From Actinomadura rupiterrae (GTDB lineage Bacteria > Actinomycetota > Actinomycetes > Streptosporangiales > Streptosporangiaceae), in contig NZ_JAMZEA010000010.1 in NCBI RefSeq assembly GCF_024172125.1, positions 248,001 to 312,000 of the forward strand: a stretch of 64,000 nt of DNA. The letters are read 5' to 3'. A model generated the notes under the pieces. It saw nothing but the letters and a program-made list of their open reading frames with translations, was not told where the DNA came from and did not search any database. This document shows positions 60,172-64,000 of the stretch, in pieces (position 1 is the first letter of the stretch; every line of letters begins with the position of its first letter). Both the position numbers and the translations under genes were made by a program.

Positions 60172-61971
60172 ATGATCTGGCACCGGCGGCTCATCCACAC
60201 CGCATGCGCGGCGGCGCTCGCAGCAGCCGCGCTGCCGGCGACGGTCCCCACCCCGGCCGTCGCCGACAGCACGGCGGCCAACACCAACGCCCCGATCGGC
60301 GTGAAGCCGATGATGGGCTTCAACGACTGGGCGCGCTTCACCTGCGCCGCCCAGGCCCGGCTGGACGGCACCCGCACCGGCTACTCGTTCCAGCAGTTCA
60401 TGCAGGACCAGGCGGCGGCCATGAAGGCCACCGGCCTGGTGGCGGCCGGGTACACCAACCTGACCGTGGACGACTGCTGGATGCAGCGCACCAGCGCGGG
60501 CTACCTGCACGGCGCGGCCACCTGGGGAGGGTCGAGCCAGCCCGGCTTCGACTACGAACTGACCGGTTACGCGTCCTACCTGCACAGCCTCGGCATGGAC
60601 GCGGGCCTGTACAGCACCTCCGGCGTCAACACCTGCCAGGGCGTCCCGGCCGGGGTCATGGGGCACGAGCAGGACGACGCCGACTCCCTGGCCGCGTGGG
60701 GCATCGACTCCCTCAAGCTGGACAACTGCGGCACCACGCTCAGCAACCGCCAGCAGGAGTTCACCACGATGGCGAAGGCGCTGAACACCGCCACGTCCAC
60801 CAACCCGCGCAAGATCCTGTTCAACGAGTCGGCCCCGGCCGGTGTCGGGCCGTCCAGCAGCACCAAGTACCAGACGATGGACTGGGTGCGGAGCCTGGGG
60901 CAGATGTGGCGGGTCAGCCCCGACATCGCCGTCTGGCACGGCACCAACGCCTCCGCCTGGGACTGGCCGCACGGCGGCGATTACTACGAGGGCGGTGTGC
61001 TGCAGAACTTCACCGACACCGTCGCCCTCGCGCGCTACAACGGCGCCGGGAACCACAACGACGCCGACCAGCTGCTCATCGGCGACAACAACCAGCTCAC
61101 GCCGGCCGAGCAGCGCAGCCAGTTCGCCTTGTGGTCAGCCATGGGCTCCCCGCTGGTGATCAGCACGGACGTGCGGAAGATGGCCGCCGACCCGTCCGCC
61201 TACGCCCCGCAATTGGCGATCCTGAAGAACAGCGAAATCATCGCCGTCGACCAGGACACCACGGCGGGCGGCTACCTCGCGTCCCGGCAGGGCGCCGCGA
61301 ACGGCTCGGGCACCGACGTCGTCGTCAAACCGCTGGCGGACGGATCGCGCGCCGTGGTCGTCCTCAACAAGAACGCCACCGCCGCCACGTACACGCTCAA
61401 CCTCGCCCGCGCCGGCTTCTCCAACCTCGGCTGCGCCCGCACCGCCAAGAATCTGTGGACGCACACCTCCAGTACGGTCACCGGTTCCCTCACCGTCACC
61501 ATCGGCTCGCACGATAACGCGATGTACACCATCGCCCCGGGCGGCTGCGGCGGCGCGCTGCCCGTCGGGCAGATCCAGTCCGCCCAGCCCGCCTTCCAGG
61601 CGTTCGCCTTCTGCCTGGACGCCTACAACGGCGCCACCAACGGCACCACCGTCGGCCTCTACACCTGCACCGGCAACGACAACCAGCAGTGGCGGCGGCA
61701 GAGCAACGGCCAGATCGCCTCGCTCGCCGATCCGGGTCTCTGCGTGTCGGGGGAGAGCACCGGGCTGAAGCTGCGCACTTGTGCCGGCGGCGATCCCAAG
61801 CAGATCTGGGCCTACAACCGTGCCGGGCAGCTCAAGGCGAACGGCCTGTGCGCCGACATCTCCGGCGGCGCGCTGAACAACATGAACGCGCCCGTCATCA
61901 CCTACCCGTGCGGGGACCACCAGCCCAACCAGACCTGGTCCGCGCCTTTCGCTACCCCGCCCGCCGCGTAA
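60172..61971 (+). CDS. Secreted GH27 alpha-galactosidase with C-terminal ricin-type domain
   Basis: 599 residues. A signal peptide (LIHTACAAALAAAALPATVPTPAVADS) leads to a GH27 TIM barrel: MMGFNDWARF, TVDDCWMQ, the nucleophile in DSLKLDNCG (Asp184) and the acid/base Asp297 in NHNDADQL. A beta-domain follows (about 370-460). The last about 130 residues form a ricin-type/CBM13 trefoil (FQAFAFCLDAYNGAT, DNQQWRRQSNGQ, NQTWSAP). It removes terminal alpha-galactose from oligo- or polysaccharides outside the cell. Confidence 0.93.
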   Translation: MIWHRRLIHTACAAALAAAALPATVPTPAVADSTAANTNAPIGVKPMMGFNDWARFTCAAQARLDGTRTGYSFQQFMQDQAAAMKATGLVAAGYTNLTVDDCWMQRTSAGYLHGAATWGGSSQPGFDYELTGYASYLHSLGMDAGLYSTSGVNTCQGVPAGVMGHEQDDADSLAAWGIDSLKLDNCGTTLSNRQQEFTTMAKALNTATSTNPRKILFNESAPAGVGPSSSTKYQTMDWVRSLGQMWRVSPDIAVWHGTNASAWDWPHGGDYYEGGVLQNFTDTVALARYNGAGNHNDADQLLIGDNNQLTPAEQRSQFALWSAMGSPLVISTDVRKMAADPSAYAPQLAILKNSEIIAVDQDTTAGGYLASRQGAANGSGTDVVVKPLADGSRAVVVLNKNATAATYTLNLARAGFSNLGCARTAKNLWTHTSSTVTGSLTVTIGSHDNAMYTIAPGGCGGALPVGQIQSAQPAFQAFAFCLDAYNGATNGTTVGLYTCTGNDNQQWRRQSNGQIASLADPGLCVSGESTGLKLRTCAGGDPKQIWAYNRAGQLKANGLCADISGGALNNMNAPVITYPCGDHQPNQTWSAPFATPPAA

Positions 61972-62000
61972 TGTCTCCGCGCCCTGCGCGCCCTGTGCGC

Positions 62001-62084
62001 CCTCCGCGTCCGGCTCGTAATGCCGCCGCATCCGGGGCGTCCTCCGCGTCCGGCGCGTCCGCCTCGTGATGCCAACGCGTCCGG
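62001..62084. repeat. Imperfect direct repeats between the alpha-galactosidase and phospholipase C genes
   Basis: A 31-base unit occurs at 62005-62035 and 62054-62084, differing at a few positions, and the 14-mer CCTCCGCGTCCGGC occurs at 62001-62014 and 62041-62054. The whole gap is full of GCGTCCGG-like words. It contains no gene. Confidence 0.65.
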
Positions 62085-62138
62085 CGCGTCCGGACGCGTC
62101 CCCAACCCCCCGCTGTACGTGACGAAAGGCGAAGACCG

Positions 62139-64000
62139 GTGTCGAAGCTGAGCCGCAGGAGATTCATGGCCCTGTCCGCGACCGCCGCCGGGGCGGTCGT
62201 CGCCGGCCCGACCGCGCCCGGCTCCCAGGCGCGCGCCGCCGCCGTGGGCACCGGGACGATCGCCGACGTCAAGCACGTGGTGATCCTGATGCAGGAGAAC
62301 CGGAGCTTCGACCACTACTTCGGGACGCTCAAGGGCGTCCGCGGCTTCGCCGACCGCAGCACGATCCAGCTGGCCGGCGGGTACAGCGTGTTCAACCAGC
62401 CGAACGGGTCGGGCCGCCAGTACCCGTGGCAGTTCAGCTCCACCAACCCCGCCGGGGGAGCCGACCCCGAGCGCCTGGCCCAGTGCAACGGCGACCTCGC
62501 GCACGGCTGGTCCGACCAGCACAAGGCCTGGAACGGCGGCAAGCTGGACTCGTGGGTGGCCGCCAAGGGCAACGTCCGCACCCTGGGGTACCTCACCCGC
62601 GCCGACATCCCGTTCCACTACGCCCTGGCCGACAACTGGACGATCTGCGACGCCTACTTCTGCTCCGGCCTCACCGCCACCGGCCCCAACCGGACGTACC
62701 TGTGGAGCGGGATGATCGACCCGGGCGGCACCGCGGGCGGCCCGGCCTACGACGGCGGCGACGAGTCCGGCCTGCACTGGCAGACCTACGCCGAGGCGCT
62801 GGAGAGGGCCGGGGTGAGCTGGAAGGTTTACCAGAACGCCGCCGACAACTACGGTGACAATGCCCTGGCGTACTTCACCCAGTTCACCTCGGCCGCGCCC
62901 GGCAGCCCGCTCGCGGTGAAGGGCATGGGCTCGGTTCCGAAGGCCACCGGTAAGACGCCCGACGACATCGCCGCCGCGATCCGGTCGGACGTGCAGAAGG
63001 GGACGCTGCCCCAGGTCTCCTGGATCGTGTCCGACCAGGCGTCCTCCGAGCATCCCTACGCCACGCCCACTGACGGCGCGCACTTCGTCCACATGGTCAT
63101 CGACGCGCTCAACGCCGACCCGAACGTCTTCAACTCCACGGTGCTGCTGCTGAACTACGACGAGAACGACGGGTTCTTCGACCACGTCCCGCCGCCCGCG
63201 GCGCCGGCCGGGACGGCGGGGGAGTTCTACAACGGCACCAACATCGGCCTCGGCTTCCGCGTCCCGCTGATCGCGATCTCGCCGTGGAGCCGCGGCGGCT
63301 GGGTCAGCTCCGAGGTCGCCGACCACACCTCGGTGCTGCGCTTCCTGGAGAAGTGGACGGCGGCCCTCGGCAAGCCCGCCACCTGCCCGAACATCAGCGC
63401 GTGGCGCCGCAAGGTCTGCGGCGATCTGACCGGCATGTTCGACTTCGCGAACCCGGTGTTCGGGCTGCCGAGCCTGCCCGACACGTCCGCGACGATCGGC
63501 CTGGCGACGTGCAGCCCGCTGCCCAACCCGGCTCCGGTCGACAACAAGCTCCCTCCGCAGGAGAGCGGGACGCGCCCCGCGCGCGCCCTGCCCTACCAGC
63601 CCGCCGCCAACCTGGACCACCTGGAGTTCGGCTCCAACGGGGTGACCAAGGTCTGGATCGCGATGGCCAACCAGGGGACGGCGGCCAGGAGCTCGGCGCA
63701 CTTCGCGGCGTACGCCAACGCCTACCGCACCGGCGGGCCCTGGCAGTACACCGTGGACGCCGGCGCCGCCACCAGCGACTTCTTCAACTGCGGTACCGGT
63801 TACGGCAGCGGCAAGTACGACCTGACCGTCGTCGGATCCAACCGGTTCCTCCGCCGCTTCAAGGGCGACGCGACCCAGGCGGGCAAGAACCTCACCGTCA
63901 CCGCGTCCTACGGGATCAGCAGTTCCACCGGAAAGCTGGCGATCTCGTTCACGATGGCCAACGCCGGGACGGCCGACGTCACGGTCACCATCACCGCCAA
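62139..64000 (+). CDS. Tat-exported phospholipase C (phosphocholine-specific type), cut by the right edge
   Basis: 620 codons seen from a GTG at 62139. The start has a Tat signal (KLSRRRFMALSATAAGAVVAG). The N-terminal domain has the family motif ILMQENRSFDHYFG (about 48-62) and the late YDENDGFFDHVPPP (about 340-352) of the bacterial phospholipase C family (PF04185). The C-terminal beta-sandwich (from about residue 480) is present up to the window edge; complete members are about 680-700 residues. It cleaves phosphatidylcholine or sphingomyelin outside the cell. Confidence 0.92.
   Translation, partial: MSKLSRRRFMALSATAAGAVVAGPTAPGSQARAAAVGTGTIADVKHVVILMQENRSFDHYFGTLKGVRGFADRSTIQLAGGYSVFNQPNGSGRQYPWQFSSTNPAGGADPERLAQCNGDLAHGWSDQHKAWNGGKLDSWVAAKGNVRTLGYLTRADIPFHYALADNWTICDAYFCSGLTATGPNRTYLWSGMIDPGGTAGGPAYDGGDESGLHWQTYAEALERAGVSWKVYQNAADNYGDNALAYFTQFTSAAPGSPLAVKGMGSVPKATGKTPDDIAAAIRSDVQKGTLPQVSWIVSDQASSEHPYATPTDGAHFVHMVIDALNADPNVFNSTVLLLNYDENDGFFDHVPPPAAPAGTAGEFYNGTNIGLGFRVPLIAISPWSRGGWVSSEVADHTSVLRFLEKWTAALGKPATCPNISAWRRKVCGDLTGMFDFANPVFGLPSLPDTSATIGLATCSPLPNPAPVDNKLPPQESGTRPARALPYQPAANLDHLEFGSNGVTKVWIAMANQGTAARSSAHFAAYANAYRTGGPWQYTVDAGAATSDFFNCGTGYGSGKYDLTVVGSNRFLRRFKGDATQAGKNLTVTASYGISSSTGKLAISFTMANAGTADVTVTITA

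Noticed and set aside
1-64000. CRISPR arrays, tRNA genes, IS elements or phage genes
   Set aside because: No repeat-spacer pattern, cloverleaf, transposase or phage structural protein was recognised by reading.

Overview
The window is very GC-rich, with almost every third codon position G or C, frequent GTG/TTG starts and purine-rich ribosome sites. It carries actinobacterial hallmarks: a SARP/AfsR-type regulator, a DUF3073 protein, a LytTR two-component pair, many secreted hydrolases and a trypsin/STAND conflict protein. A Thermomonosporaceae or Streptosporangiales-type actinomycete (Actinomadura-like) fits best; this is inference from composition and gene style. No rRNA, tRNA, CRISPR array, IS element or phage module was seen. 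Strong G/C third-position bias creates very long antisense open frames that are not genes, including one of more than 3,300 codons opposite the giant gene.

Left end (1-12,700, minus strand): a tight operon of a phospholipase D-superfamily protein, a 3,328-residue beta-rich protein of no family I recognise, and a third unknown protein that runs off the left edge. Start/stop overlap and strong ribosome sites tie the genes together. This is the best candidate for an undescribed system.

13,000-29,800: a secreted TAP-like peptidase next to a LytTR/LytS two-component pair, with a two-turn direct repeat between them. Then come a Gfo/Idh/MocA oxidoreductase, a methyltransferase, a secreted phosphodiesterase, an ASCH-like/winged-helix protein, a shortened FG-GAP protein, a SARP-NB-ARC-TPR regulator, a membrane protein with an HTH-like N-terminus, a secreted ricin-type lectin, an ArsR-type regulator and an MFS pump.

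29,900-33,400: a Trypco1 protein overlapping a trypsin-STAND NTPase-TPR protein, which is the architecture of a known class of actinobacterial conflict systems. A 57-residue gene converges on it.

33,500-48,500: a mixed metabolic and regulatory stretch. It holds a secreted lipase, an N-terminally truncated nitronate monooxygenase, an SDR and MarR pair around a perfect 33-bp palindrome, a LysR gene, a SnoaL-like protein, a YdeP/FdhF-type molybdoenzyme, a YCII and ECF sigma pair around a long near-palindrome, HemE, a MarR and MBL-fold pair around an inverted repeat, a secreted unknown, a flavin-split-barrel protein and a PEP-utilising-enzyme homologue.

48,600-64,000: a large flavoprotein, small unknowns, bacterioferritin, DUF3224, a coupled DUF3073 pair, a Ser/Thr kinase with WD40-like repeats, an alpha/beta hydrolase, and a run of exported enzymes: a beta-helix protein, a GH27 alpha-galactosidase with a ricin-type domain, and a Tat-exported phospholipase C cut by the right edge. 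Multiple copies of a GATCG-type half-site lie at the promoter of the beta-helix gene.
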